Shown piece by piece: positions 36,046-45,060 of a DNA stretch of 64,000 nt (positions are counted from its first letter, which is position 1; the number at the start of each line of letters is the position of its first letter). The notes under the pieces were generated by a model. The model saw only the letters and a list, made by a program, of their open reading frames with translations, was not told the DNA's origin and ran no database searches. The stretch is from NCBI GenBank assembly GCA_028278625.1, contig JANQDY010000062.1, forward strand, positions 35,000 through 98,999. The letters run 5' to 3'. The DNA comes from Thermodesulfobacteriota bacterium. Its GTDB lineage: Bacteria; Desulfobacterota; DSM-4660; Desulfatiglandales; Desulfatiglandaceae. The position numbers were made by a program, and so were the translations under genes.

Positions 36046-36074
36046 TTGACTTCTACTCTAGTAGAACTTAAATT
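36046..36074 (+). promoter_or_regulatory. clpB promoter with embedded inverted repeat
   Basis: TTGACT (36046-36051), 17-base spacer, TAAATT (36069-36074): a sigma-70-type promoter about 115 bases ahead of clpB. The spacer holds TTCTAC-TCTA-GTAGAA (36051-36066), a perfect 6+6 inverted repeat placed like an operator. It does not match CIRCE or HAIR sequences. Confidence 0.55.
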
Positions 36075-36188
36075 GATGATGTTGACCTAAATAATAATAA
36101 AAAATCCCTTCAGAAGAGGGGTTGTAGCAATTTATACGAATTTAAATTGCTTTGAAAAGAACGCACTTCTCAGAGGAGGAATGAACAT

Positions 36189-38771
36189 ATGAAATTTGAC
36201 AAATTCACGTTGAAAGCACAGGAAACCATTCAAGATGCCCAGCAACTGGCTGAACGCTTCGGCAATCAACAGATGGAGCCGGAGCATATTGTAAGAGCCA
36301 TACTTGATCAGAAGGAAGGGGTGATTCCACCCCTTTTGGGTAAGATTGGCGCGGACCAGAACCAGCTGGCAGGCGCCTTTGAGGCGGCACTGGAGAAGCT
36401 GCCGAAGATTTCCGGCGGCGGCTATGGGCAAGCCTATCTGTCTCAAAGGGCCAAAGCCATGTTGGACCGCGCTTTTGCCGAGGCGGAACAGGTAAAAGAT
36501 CAGTTTGTGAGCCTCGAACACATCTTGCTTGCGGCAACGGAGGAAAAACAAGGCGAAGCGGTCCGGCTTCTGGCGGCCTCGGGAGTCACCAGGGATGCCA
36601 TTTTAAAAGCGCTGGTGGATATTAGAGGCGGACAGCGTATCACTGACCAGAATCCGGAAGACAAATACCAGGCCCTGGAACGGTTCTGCACCGATCTTAC
36701 GGATATTGCTTCAAAGGGAAAGCTGGATCCGGTGATCGGGCGCGATGATGAAATTCGAAGGATTGTGCAGGTGTTGAGCCGAAGAACCAAAAACAATCCC
36801 GTGCTCATCGGTGAGCCCGGGGTTGGAAAGACGGCAATCGTGGAAGGGCTTGCTCAGCGCATTGTTCAGGGAGATGTCCCTGAGACCCTGAAGGACAAAC
36901 AGGTGGTGGCCCTTGATATGGGTGCCCTCATTGCCGGAGCCAAGTACCGGGGGGAATTCGAGGACCGGCTGAAAGCGGTGCTCAAGGAAGTGACCGACGC
37001 CGAAGGGCAGATTGTTCTTTTTATCGATGAGATGCACACCCTGGTGGGTGCGGGAGCCGCTGAAGGGGCCGTGGATGCCTCCAATATGCTAAAACCGGCC
37101 CTGGCCCGCGGAGAACTGCGGTGTGTGGGTGCCACGACCATTAAGGAATACCGAAAATACATTGAAAAGGATGCCGCATTTGAGCGGCGGTTTCAGCCGG
37201 TGATGGTGGAGGAACCGACCGTTGAAGATACCATCAGCATCCTTCGAGGATTGAAAGAGAAATACGAGGTGCATCATGGGGTCCGCATCAAGGATTCCGC
37301 CCTGGTGGCGGCGGCGACACTCTCCAACCGGTATATCACCGACCGTTTTCTGCCGGACAAGGCCATCGACTTGATAGATGAAGCCACCAGCCGTCTTCGG
37401 ATCGAGATCGACAGCATGCCGGCGGAGATCGACAACATTCAGCGGAAAATCACCCAGCTTGAGATCGAAAACGAGGCCCTTAAAAAGGAAAAGGATAAAA
37501 CGAGCAAGGAACGGCGGGAAAAGATTAAAGCCGAACTGAAAGAGTTGAAGGCCCAGACGGACGAGATGACCAAACACTGGAAAAAGGAAAAAGAGGCCAT
37601 CCATACGATTCAGAACATCAAGGAACGGATGGAGGCGACCAAGTCCGAGGCCCAGATTGCGGAACGTGATGGCGATCTTGCCAAGGCCGCCAAGTTGAAA
37701 TACGGCCAACTGGGGGAACTGGAGAAGACCCTGGAAGAAGAAAACCGAAAGTTGGAGGAACTTCAGAGCGGGCAGAAAATGCTCAAGGAAGAAGTGGACA
37801 GCGAGGATATTGCCGAGGTAGTGGCCAAATGGACCGGTATCCCCGTATCACGAATGATGGAAGGGGAGAAGGAAAAGCTTCTCCAGATGGAGGAGCGTCT
37901 TTCAAAGCGGGTGGTTGGGCAGCGCAAAGCCATTGATGCGGTTGCCAATGCCGTTCGCCGGGCCCGGTCCGGCCTGCAGGATCCCAATCGACCCATCGGA
38001 TCCTTTATTTTCCTGGGACCGACCGGCGTCGGCAAGACGGAGCTGGCCAGAACCCTCGCTCAATTCCTTTTTGACGATGAGCAATATATGGTGCGCGTGG
38101 ACATGAGCGAGTATATGGAAAAGCACTCCGTGGCGCGGCTGATCGGCGCCCCTCCGGGGTACGTGGGTTATGAGGAAGGGGGCTATCTGACGGAGGCCAT
38201 TCGGCGTCATCCCTATTCCGTGGTTCTCTTCGATGAAATCGAGAAGGCCCATCCCGATGTATTCAACGCCCTTTTGCAAATTCTGGATGACGGCCGCATG
38301 ACCGACGGCAAAGGGCGAACCGTGGATTTCAAAAACACGGTTCTGATCATGACCTCCAATGTGGGGAGTCAAATCATTCAGGAAATGCAGGGAAAAGACC
38401 GGGAAAAAATGGAAAAAGCGGTTATGGAGGTTTTGCGTGCCACCTTCAAGCCGGAGTTCTTGAACCGTATTGATGAAATCGTGACCTTTAACTCACTGGG
38501 GCCTGAAGAGATCAAAATGATCGTGGGAATACAGATCGGGCTGTTGAGCAAACGCCTTAGTGACAGCAAGATCGCGCTTAAACTGACCGATGCGGCCGAG
38601 ACATACCTGGCGGAGGCCGGTTTTGATCCTGTTTACGGTGCCAGGCCGCTTAAAAGGGCCATTCAGCATTACATACAGGATCCGCTGGCCATGAAAATCC
38701 TTGAGGGAACGGTGAAGGAGGGAGATCAGGTTACCGTAGACATTAAAGACGGTGAGGTCGTTTTTTCCTAA
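36189..38771 (+). CDS. clpB: ATP-dependent disaggregase ClpB
   Basis: An 860-residue Hsp100 protein of usual length. Clp N-terminal repeats come first (about 1-145). The first AAA domain has Walker [10 protein letters not shown] at about 206-214 and [17 protein letters not shown] coiled-coil middle domain (about 400-530; long Lys/Glu-rich helices) is the mark that separates ClpB from ClpA/ClpC. The second AAA domain has Walker [10 protein letters not shown] near 609-617 and [29 protein letters not shown]. With DnaK it rescues aggregated proteins. AGAGGAGG precedes the ATG. Monocistronic by its neighbours. Confidence 0.97.
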   Translation: MKFDKFTLKAQETIQDAQQLAERFGNQQMEPEHIVRAILDQKEGVIPPLLGKIGADQNQLAGAFEAALEKLPKISGGGYGQAYLSQRAKAMLDRAFAEAEQVKDQFVSLEHILLAATEEKQGEAVRLLAASGVTRDAILKALVDIRGGQRITDQNPEDKYQALERFCTDLTDIASKGKLDPVIGRDDEIRRIVQVLSRRTKNNPVLIGEPGVGKTAIVEGLAQRIVQGDVPETLKDKQVVALDMGALIAGAKYRGEFEDRLKAVLKEVTDAEGQIVLFIDEMHTLVGAGAAEGAVDASNMLKPALARGELRCVGATTIKEYRKYIEKDAAFERRFQPVMVEEPTVEDTISILRGLKEKYEVHHGVRIKDSALVAAATLSNRYITDRFLPDKAIDLIDEATSRLRIEIDSMPAEIDNIQRKITQLEIENEALKKEKDKTSKERREKIKAELKELKAQTDEMTKHWKKEKEAIHTIQNIKERMEATKSEAQIAERDGDLAKAAKLKYGQLGELEKTLEEENRKLEELQSGQKMLKEEVDSEDIAEVVAKWTGIPVSRMMEGEKEKLLQMEERLSKRVVGQRKAIDAVANAVRRARSGLQDPNRPIGSFIFLGPTGVGKTELARTLAQFLFDDEQYMVRVDMSEYMEKHSVARLIGAPPGYVGYEEGGYLTEAIRRHPYSVVLFDEIEKAHPDVFNALLQILDDGRMTDGKGRTVDFKNTVLIMTSNVGSQIIQEMQGKDREKMEKAVMEVLRATFKPEFLNRIDEIVTFNSLGPEEIKMIVGIQIGLLSKRLSDSKIALKLTDAAETYLAEAGFDPVYGARPLKRAIQHYIQDPLAMKILEGTVKEGDQVTVDIKDGEVVFS

Positions 38772-39003
38772 AGGAAATGCCCATCGCCCAAATAAAGGCA
38801 GTGGACAACACAATTGTGATGGTGTTCATTGAAAACGCGCAAAATACGTGCTACACGTAACTGGGGTCTTTGTGGATACAACAAACAGCCGGTTTTTCTT
38901 TGTACAGGGTGTTGCATTTAAAAGAGGTTTCAAATACTCTTTCGGCGAAATATCTGAAGGTTTTTAAGATCTTTGGATAATTAGAAGGAGAAGTGAGACA
39001 ATC

Positions 39004-40053
39004 ATGGCAAGTATACTGGTCACTGGATCTGCCGGCTTGGTCGGTTCAGAGGCTGCAAAATTCTTCTCAGCACAAGGGCATGAGGTCATCGGCGTTGATA
39101 ACGATATGCGAAAGTACTTTTTTGGGGAGACTGCATCCACCGAATGGAATGGGGCCGAATTGCTCAACAGATGCACCAATTATGAGCACCGTAACATCGA
39201 TATAAGGGACAATACGCTACTCGAATCTCTTTTCAAAGACTTTGACTTCAACCTCGTCATACACGCTGCCGCGCAACCATCCCATGATTGGGCAGCCAAA
39301 GAGCCGTTTACAGATTTTGCCATCAACGCCAACGGCACATTGAATCTTTTGGAGAATTTCAGATCTTGCTGTCCGGATGGTGTTTTTATTTTTATTTCAA
39401 CCAACAAAGTATACGGCGATACACCCAACTACCTACCGCTAAGAGAATGGGAAACCCGTTATGAGGTAGAAAAAACGCACAAATTCGGCAAAGCTGGCAT
39501 TGATGAATCCATGTCAATAGATCAATGTAAGCATAGCCTCTTTGGCGCTTCCAAAGCCGCGGCCGACATTTTGGTCCAGGAGTACGGAAGGTATTTTCAA
39601 CTGAAAACCGTTTGTTTTCGGGCCGGTTGTATAACGGGGTCACATCATTCCGGTGCGGAGCTCCATGGTTTCCTCGCCTATCTGGCAAAATGCATTATGA
39701 CCGGAGAAACATATTCCATCTTCGGTTACAAAGGAAAACAGGTTAGAGACAATATTCATGCCTATGACCTGGTAACCGCATTTGATCACTTCTACAAAAA
39801 CCCCGGAATTGGTCAAGTCTATAATATGGGAGGGTCAAGATATTCAAACATTTCCATGATGGAAGCGATCAAAAAAATTGAACGATTGGTCGGAAAAAAA
39901 GCGAAGACAGAATATATAGACAGGGCTCGGATCGGTGATCACATCTGGTACATTTCCGATGTATCAAAATTTAAGAAAGACTATTCCGGTTGGGATTTTA
40001 GGTATGATATGGATGGCATATTGGAAGAAATCGTAGAGAACATTAGATTATGA
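39004..40053 (+). CDS. NAD-dependent sugar epimerase/dehydratase, CDP-paratose epimerase-like
   Basis: A 349-residue extended short-chain dehydrogenase/reductase: NAD site [10 protein letters not shown] at the N-terminus, [11 protein letters not shown] near 88, STNKVYGD near 131 and [22 protein letters not shown] near 212, patterns shared with CDP-paratose/tyvelose 2-epimerases. The usual catalytic YxxxK is FGASK here, so Tyr is replaced by Phe. It opens the exopolysaccharide locus and should act on a nucleotide sugar; the exact substrate is not known. Confidence 0.85.
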   Translation: MASILVTGSAGLVGSEAAKFFSAQGHEVIGVDNDMRKYFFGETASTEWNGAELLNRCTNYEHRNIDIRDNTLLESLFKDFDFNLVIHAAAQPSHDWAAKEPFTDFAINANGTLNLLENFRSCCPDGVFIFISTNKVYGDTPNYLPLREWETRYEVEKTHKFGKAGIDESMSIDQCKHSLFGASKAAADILVQEYGRYFQLKTVCFRAGCITGSHHSGAELHGFLAYLAKCIMTGETYSIFGYKGKQVRDNIHAYDLVTAFDHFYKNPGIGQVYNMGGSRYSNISMMEAIKKIERLVGKKAKTEYIDRARIGDHIWYISDVSKFKKDYSGWDFRYDMDGILEEIVENIRL

Positions 40054-40163
40054 TACCGATGCTTATGATATTCGTGTTTTGCGCATATGGCAGGGAGGAT
40101 GCAATAGAGATTCTTGTTTGGAAATTGCTTGAGAACGAGGTTTGATCGGCAGAAATTGATACG

Positions 40164-41558
40164 ATGAAATTCCTGGGAATGCGACAAACATCTTGGAACC
40201 GGATGCTTTTATTGATCGGCGACATTGCTCTCATATTGCTCGCAACACAGTTGTCCGCCTGGATCCGGTTTGAACCGGATGAACCTTCTTATGATATTTT
40301 CAGAGTCCATACCGGCGCTTCCACCTTTACACTTCTGTTATATATCACCGCCTTTTACATCTTTAACCTCTACGATGTCTATCGCCCTCCTACGGTTAAA
40401 GAGATGGCAATGCGGACAACGGCCGCAGTCATTGCCGCGGGTGTTTTGCTGGCGTTTTTATTCTATTCACTGCAGCACTGGGAATTCGGACGCGGCATCT
40501 TTCTGCTGCAGATGGGGTTTGTGTGGGGTTTCGGATTCTGCTGGCGAAATGCGCTCTTTCGCATGAATCCGGTCTCTTCCGGCAAAGAAAAAGTCCTCAT
40601 CGCCGGGGCAGGGGAGAGTGGATTGGCGTTGCTCGATCTGTTGAAAGGACCGTTCGGCTTTTACGAACCGGTGGGATTCTTGGACGATGATGTTCAGAAA
40701 ATTGGCCGGATAATTGGGGACCTTCCTGTCCTGGGAAGAGTTTCCCAGTTAAAGGAAATCGGAAAAGAGGTCGGTGCGCAGACGACTTTGGTGGCGATCA
40801 CCCGGGATCGTTCAGAGTATATGATTAAAGCCGTTCTGAACGCTAAATTGGAGGGTATGACCATCAAGAACATGCCGGAAGTTTTCGAGGAAGTCACTGA
40901 AACTGTGCCGGTAGAACATATTCGGGATGATTGGCTGGTGTTTTCGGAAGGGTTCAGTCTGGTTACCAAATCGTACATCCAGAAAGTCAAACGGCTGCTC
41001 GATTTTTCAATCTCCGGAGTGTTGGTTCTCATGTCACTGCCCATTATCGTCTTGACCATTTTGGCCATTCGGTTGGATTCATCAGGGCCTGTTTTTTTCA
41101 GACAACAGCGGGTGGGCAAAGGGGGCAAACCTTTCACCGCCTGGAAATTCCGTTCCATGAAAGAAAATGCCGAACAAGACGGGGCCCAGTGGGCGGAAAA
41201 GGAGGACCCCAGGATCACCCGGGTTGGCCGCATCATACGCAAACTCAGAATTGATGAGTTGCCCCAGATCTATAATGTATTTTTAGGTGATATGAGTTTG
41301 ATCGGCCCCAGGCCGGAACGCCCTGAGTTCGTGGAACAACTGGAAGCGGAGATCCCCTATTACGGCATACGCCATGCGGTGAGCCCCGGCATTACGGGGT
41401 GGGCACAGGTGAACTATCCCTATGGGGCATCCGTAGAAGATGCTTTGAAAAAGCTTGAATATGACATTTACTATATCAAGAACATGTCACTGATTCTGGA
41501 TGGCAAGATCGTCCTCAAAACCATAGGGGTTATGTTGTTTGGGCAGGGAGCGAGATGA
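40164..41558 (+). CDS. undecaprenyl-phosphate sugar phosphotransferase (long form, TIGR03013-like)
   Basis: A 464-residue polyprenyl-phosphate phosphoglycosyl transferase. Four to five hydrophobic N-terminal segments (about 12-135) lead to a CoA-binding-like Rossmann domain (KVLIAGAGESGLALLDLL near 146), then a membrane hairpin and the catalytic domain (about 270-460) with KFRSMKENAE, the Asp-Glu dyad in IDELPQ, and LIGPRPERPEFV. It starts a glycan repeat by moving a sugar-1-phosphate to undecaprenyl phosphate in the inner membrane. Its stop lies 5 bases from the convergent stop of a second such enzyme. Confidence 0.92.
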   Translation: MKFLGMRQTSWNRMLLLIGDIALILLATQLSAWIRFEPDEPSYDIFRVHTGASTFTLLLYITAFYIFNLYDVYRPPTVKEMAMRTTAAVIAAGVLLAFLFYSLQHWEFGRGIFLLQMGFVWGFGFCWRNALFRMNPVSSGKEKVLIAGAGESGLALLDLLKGPFGFYEPVGFLDDDVQKIGRIIGDLPVLGRVSQLKEIGKEVGAQTTLVAITRDRSEYMIKAVLNAKLEGMTIKNMPEVFEEVTETVPVEHIRDDWLVFSEGFSLVTKSYIQKVKRLLDFSISGVLVLMSLPIIVLTILAIRLDSSGPVFFRQQRVGKGGKPFTAWKFRSMKENAEQDGAQWAEKEDPRITRVGRIIRKLRIDELPQIYNVFLGDMSLIGPRPERPEFVEQLEAEIPYYGIRHAVSPGITGWAQVNYPYGASVEDALKKLEYDIYYIKNMSLILDGKIVLKTIGVMLFGQGAR

Positions 41559-41563
41559 TGCCG

Positions 41564-42232
41564 CTAAAGGCCTTCGGCCTTCATTAGCTTAAAGACCGAT
41601 TTCCACATAATTCCAAGGTCATATTTAAAAAGCTTCAAAGGGCCATAGGAATAACATTTCTTGAGATACTCTTCACTAAGCGCCAATCCACTGTCCTCTA
41701 CCTGCCCCTTGGCCAATTGTGCCGGTCCCGTGATGCCCCCCTTTAGATATTTCAGCGCGCGATGCCCTTGTGCCAGATCTTCTTGATAAATGGGTAGCAC
41801 CCGCGGCCTGGGACCCACAAAACTCATCTGACCCAAGAATATGTTCAAAAGTTGCGGCATTTCGTCAAGATAACACTGAATCAGAATTTTGCCCATGAGC
41901 GTCGTATTTTTCTTGTCGAATTGAATAAACCATACGGAGTCTTCTTTTGCCGCTCTTTGAAGAGCAGCTTGTGTGAGAACCCGAAATTTGTACAATTGGA
42001 AAAGCTTGCCTTTGGAGATTCTATTTTCACGATAGAATATAGGACCCCTGGCGCTTTTGAAAAAAAACCCTTCGATCCATATGCCGTAAGCCACTAAAAA
42101 GAACAACGGACTCGACGCCATCAAGAATATCCAACCTAAAAATCTGTCGAAGGCATATTTAAGATAGAAGATTGTTTTAGAGTCAATATCATTGGAGGCA
42201 GAGCCTGGGCTCATCCCAACGCTTTGAACCAT
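41564..42232 (-). CDS. sugar transferase, catalytic-domain-only phosphoglycosyl transferase
   Basis: A 222-residue monotopic enzyme: one membrane segment (FLGWIFLMASSPLFFLVAYGIW, about 32-53), then YKFRVLTQ, LDEMPQLLNIFLGQMSFVGPRPR with the catalytic Asp-Glu pair, and ITGPAQLAKG. It is the short PglC-like form with no N-terminal Rossmann part. A very strong ribosome site (GGGGGAGGAG) precedes ATG 42232. It is encoded 32 bases after the long-form enzyme at 42265-43707, so the two are co-transcribed. Confidence 0.9.
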   Translation of the reverse strand: MVQSVGMSPGSASNDIDSKTIFYLKYAFDRFLGWIFLMASSPLFFLVAYGIWIEGFFFKSARGPIFYRENRISKGKLFQLYKFRVLTQAALQRAAKEDSVWFIQFDKKNTTLMGKILIQCYLDEMPQLLNIFLGQMSFVGPRPRVLPIYQEDLAQGHRALKYLKGGITGPAQLAKGQVEDSGLALSEEYLKKCYSYGPLKLFKYDLGIMWKSVFKLMKAEGL

Positions 42233-42264
42233 CTACTCCTCCCCCAAACCATTATTCTCTATTC

Positions 42265-43707
42265 TCACCTACCTTCTCCCAGCATCATCGCTTTGGCAGT
42301 CCTGACGAGAATCTTGAAGTCAAGCCACAAAGACCAGTTGTCAATGTAAATAAGATCCATTTTCATCCATGCATCAAAGTCGATATCATTACGTTTTGGC
42401 GCACATTGCCAAGTGCAGGTCAGCCCCGGTTTCATGGACAACCGACGGCGCTGCCATGTTTCGTATTTTCCAACTTCTTCGGGAATGGGCGGTCTAGGGC
42501 CAACGATGCTCATTTCCCCGCGTAGTACATTGATCATCTGGGGTAATTCGTCCAGGCTGGTCCTTCTTAACAACGGCCCAATACCTGGAATGAGCCGCGG
42601 GTCTTTCCGAATCTTAAATACAGGTCCATCCGCTTCATTTAAAGCCCTTACTTCCTCAAGACGCTCTTCGGCATTTTTCACCATGGTTCTGAATTTGTAT
42701 AGTGTGAACCTCCTGCCGTTTAAGCCACAACGCTCCTGTCTGAAGAAGACGGGTCCCGGTGAAACGATCTTGATGGCACATATAATAACAATAAACTGAG
42801 GAAGAAAAAAGAGAAAGATGATACTGGCCATCAAAAAGTCCAATAGGCTCTTTAAATAGAGCGCAGCATGAGCCTGTGGGCTCATTGTAAGGGTCATGGA
42901 GGGCACGCCCAGAAATTCTTCAAAGTTGACCGAAACTTTGTCCGGCTTGTGAGTAAGGGAGTGTATCTGCCAGTCAGGAATGATGCGGACTGCCACTCCA
43001 ATTTCTTCGGCCATGGCAATGTACTGATCAGCCTTGGCGATTCGTTTGAGCGGCATGGCAAAAATCACTTCGTCGACAACGTGCTCCTTAAGGATTTTGA
43101 TGAAGGCATCAACAGTATCAATGACACTTACACCTCTTTTCACCTTATCACCAACCCGATTGGGTTCTGTTTCGAGACAGCCAAGCACTCTAAAGCCGGC
43201 ACCCAGGTTTTCCCCAATTGCTTCAATAACATCTCTTGCTCTGGCACGGCTTCCGATAATTAAAACATTTCTGAAGTTAAATCCTCTCTTCCTGTATTTC
43301 TGAAGCATCTTGTAGACAATCCCTTTGCTGGAAGCAAGCAGACCGATGTCAAACAAGAAGAAAATTCCCAGAAGAATGCGACTGACCTCTCTGATATTCA
43401 GCAGGTAAATGGCAACAAAAAGCAGACTGGTTGACACTGAAACTGCCTTGAACATCTTCCAGAGTATGCTACTTAGAATCTGCCTTCTGTAGCTGTCGTA
43501 CAACCGAAACAAACCGAATACCGAATACCAGATAATGACAATTAAGAGAATAACAACATAGTAATCGGGTACCGAGGCCAAGCCTGAAGAATTATAGGGA
43601 ATCAAATGCTTCCGCAGGAAGTATGCACAGACAAACGCTACGACCGTAAGCCCTATATCGAGCGCCTTATGTACGCTGGTAATGAGTCTTTGCTGTTCCC
43701 TTAACAT
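42265..43707 (-). CDS. undecaprenyl-phosphate sugar phosphotransferase (WbaP/WcaJ-like)
   Basis: A 480-residue enzyme. N-terminal membrane segments at about 15-30, 48-66, 85-105 and 112-126 are followed by a Rossmann domain (NVLIIGSRARARDVIEAIGE), another membrane region (FLMASIIFLFFLPQFIVIICAI), and the catalytic domain with YKFRTMVKNAEERLEEV, SLDELPQMINVLRGEMSIVGPRPPIPEEV, and GLTCTWQC. Likely adds galactose- or glucose-1-phosphate to undecaprenyl phosphate. It is the second long-form initiator in the locus; the two may start different glycans. Confidence 0.92.
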   Translation of the reverse strand: MLREQQRLITSVHKALDIGLTVVAFVCAYFLRKHLIPYNSSGLASVPDYYVVILLIVIIWYSVFGLFRLYDSYRRQILSSILWKMFKAVSVSTSLLFVAIYLLNIREVSRILLGIFFLFDIGLLASSKGIVYKMLQKYRKRGFNFRNVLIIGSRARARDVIEAIGENLGAGFRVLGCLETEPNRVGDKVKRGVSVIDTVDAFIKILKEHVVDEVIFAMPLKRIAKADQYIAMAEEIGVAVRIIPDWQIHSLTHKPDKVSVNFEEFLGVPSMTLTMSPQAHAALYLKSLLDFLMASIIFLFFLPQFIVIICAIKIVSPGPVFFRQERCGLNGRRFTLYKFRTMVKNAEERLEEVRALNEADGPVFKIRKDPRLIPGIGPLLRRTSLDELPQMINVLRGEMSIVGPRPPIPEEVGKYETWQRRRLSMKPGLTCTWQCAPKRNDIDFDAWMKMDLIYIDNWSLWLDFKILVRTAKAMMLGEGR

Positions 43708-43721
43708 TTTAAAATAATTTA

Positions 43722-44735
43722 TTAATTTTCAGAATTCACCTTTATGTAATTCCAGGTAATAACCGAAAGAGCCGCATGAATGCATGCTTTAAAAAGCTCT
43801 AGCATGCGTACGCCGGAGGAGGGACCGACATGGAAAGGTTCATGGTTTTCACTGCACATTTCGCTCAATTCAAACAAAGATGCTTTTCGCTTCATGCGCA
43901 TCAAAGTTCGAATATATGGAACGAAAATTATCCTTTTCGTGTTGGCGCTCAAAATGATCCTGGAATTCAAGGAATAGGGATCGTATAGCCACGGCCGAAT
44001 TCGGCGCAGTCCCTGAAAGTGGAAAAATATCAGCGGCAGTTCGTCTACCCGAACAAGGCCTGCATTGTCCCGTGATATGTGGAAGTTGGCCATATTCCAC
44101 ACTGCAAGATTTAGCCCTTTGTTTTTCAAAACAGTCACACCTTCAAAAAGGGTCGGCCATTGGTCCAGATATTTCTGATCCGCAAAACGGTCTTTTTCTA
44201 CCCATGCGTGGCACCAATCAAGACAGCGCTGGCGCCACCAGCGAAGACACGATAGGCCATTTTCATCTTTCCGAAAGTAGATGAGGCCCACGTTGTAAAT
44301 GCCGTATTTTTCCTTATGCCGAATTCTCCAAGGAAAACGGTGGGGGATAATGGCTATTGAACTGCTGGCGATCTCTTCATAAACAATGGAAGGACTGTCA
44401 AAAAAGTAGAGATCCGCATCCAAATAAGTGATTTCTTTAAGTTCAGGATATGCTTCCAGGAGATAGAGCGGAAAGGCTGGCGAACAAGTAAAATAGTACT
44501 CTATCTTTGAACGGGTTTGTTTCGCTTCCCGAAGTTCGCAGTCAGCGGCCTCCAGCTCCTGAAGCGACAACAGCCGCACGGACGGCAATCGCATGCTGCT
44601 CAGCACCTCATGGCACCGATGGTCCATACAAAGGATCCATAACAGAAATGACTCGCAATGCTGAACCAGGGAATCATGAAGTGCCAGACCTCGATCCAAA
44701 AACCGATGGTCAAAATAGGTGCAAAAATGATACAT
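43722..44735 (-). CDS. glycosyltransferase, GT-A fold (GT8-like)
   Basis: About 337 residues from ATG 44735, which begins MYHFCTYFDHRFLDRGLALHDSL. The GT-A metal-binding DxD is seen in ITYLDADLYFFDS near residue 116. The rest (YGIYNVGLIYFRKDENG, WCHAWVEKDRFADQKYLDQWP) fits GT8-like retaining transferases. Longer starts reach back through a REPIN-like repeat (44817-44868) and are rejected. The ribosome site for 44735 is weak, so the start remains somewhat uncertain. It is encoded just upstream of the WbaP-like gene (14 bases). Confidence 0.78.
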   Translation of the reverse strand: MYHFCTYFDHRFLDRGLALHDSLVQHCESFLLWILCMDHRCHEVLSSMRLPSVRLLSLQELEAADCELREAKQTRSKIEYYFTCSPAFPLYLLEAYPELKEITYLDADLYFFDSPSIVYEEIASSSIAIIPHRFPWRIRHKEKYGIYNVGLIYFRKDENGLSCLRWWRQRCLDWCHAWVEKDRFADQKYLDQWPTLFEGVTVLKNKGLNLAVWNMANFHISRDNAGLVRVDELPLIFFHFQGLRRIRPWLYDPYSLNSRIILSANTKRIIFVPYIRTLMRMKRKASLFELSEMCSENHEPFHVGPSSGVRMLELFKACIHAALSVITWNYIKVNSEN

Positions 44736-44816
44736 TCTCAATGTTCCGGCTTTTCTATTTGCTGATCTTGAGAACTCTAAATTATCAGCAATTCTCATTT
44801 TGAAATGATTGACCTT

Positions 44817-44868
44817 TGTGGGAGCGGCTTCCAGCCGCAAAAAATCGCGGCGAGACGCCGCTCTCACA
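44817..44868. repeat. REPIN-like palindromic repeat
   Basis: Two hairpins, GCGGC-TTCCA-GCCGC (44824-44838) and GCGGC-GAGAC-GCCGC (44848-44862), are enclosed by an outer stem TGTGGGAGCGGC / GCCGCTCTCACA (one G-U). This double-hairpin layout is that of REPIN elements (paired REP sequences), which are moved by RAYT transposases. Single copy in this window. Confidence 0.75.
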
Positions 44869-45060
44869 GATTTTGCACCCAATCAACGTCCATAATTAGA
44901 ATTGCTGCTAAATTATTCTCTAATTTCTATTATCTGCGATGATTATTGTGGTGGGGGACAAGCGGATTTAAATTGATGCTTGGAGTGTTGTCTGATTGTT
45001 ATATAGTCTGTGGTGTCTGTTTTGCTCCTTTTTCACAGGTGTTTCGGGAGAGGTAAATCC

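Noticed and set aside
35909..36188. CIRCE (HrcA) operator upstream of clpB
   Set aside because: No TTAGCACTC-N9-GAGTGCTAA-like sequence is present; only the different repeat at 36051-36066.
37089..37709. 206-residue minus-strand open frame inside clpB
   Set aside because: Antisense shadow of the ClpB middle-domain coding sequence; no ribosome site and no recognisable protein features.
41567..41581. AAGGCC-TTC-GGCCTT hairpin as a terminator between convergent sugar transferase genes
   Set aside because: It lies within the last codons of the minus-strand gene and has no T tract on either side.
44736..44882. longer N-terminus for the GT8-like glycosyltransferase
   Set aside because: The extra residues are translated from the REPIN-like repeat and start at a TTG; the conserved domain begins at 44735.
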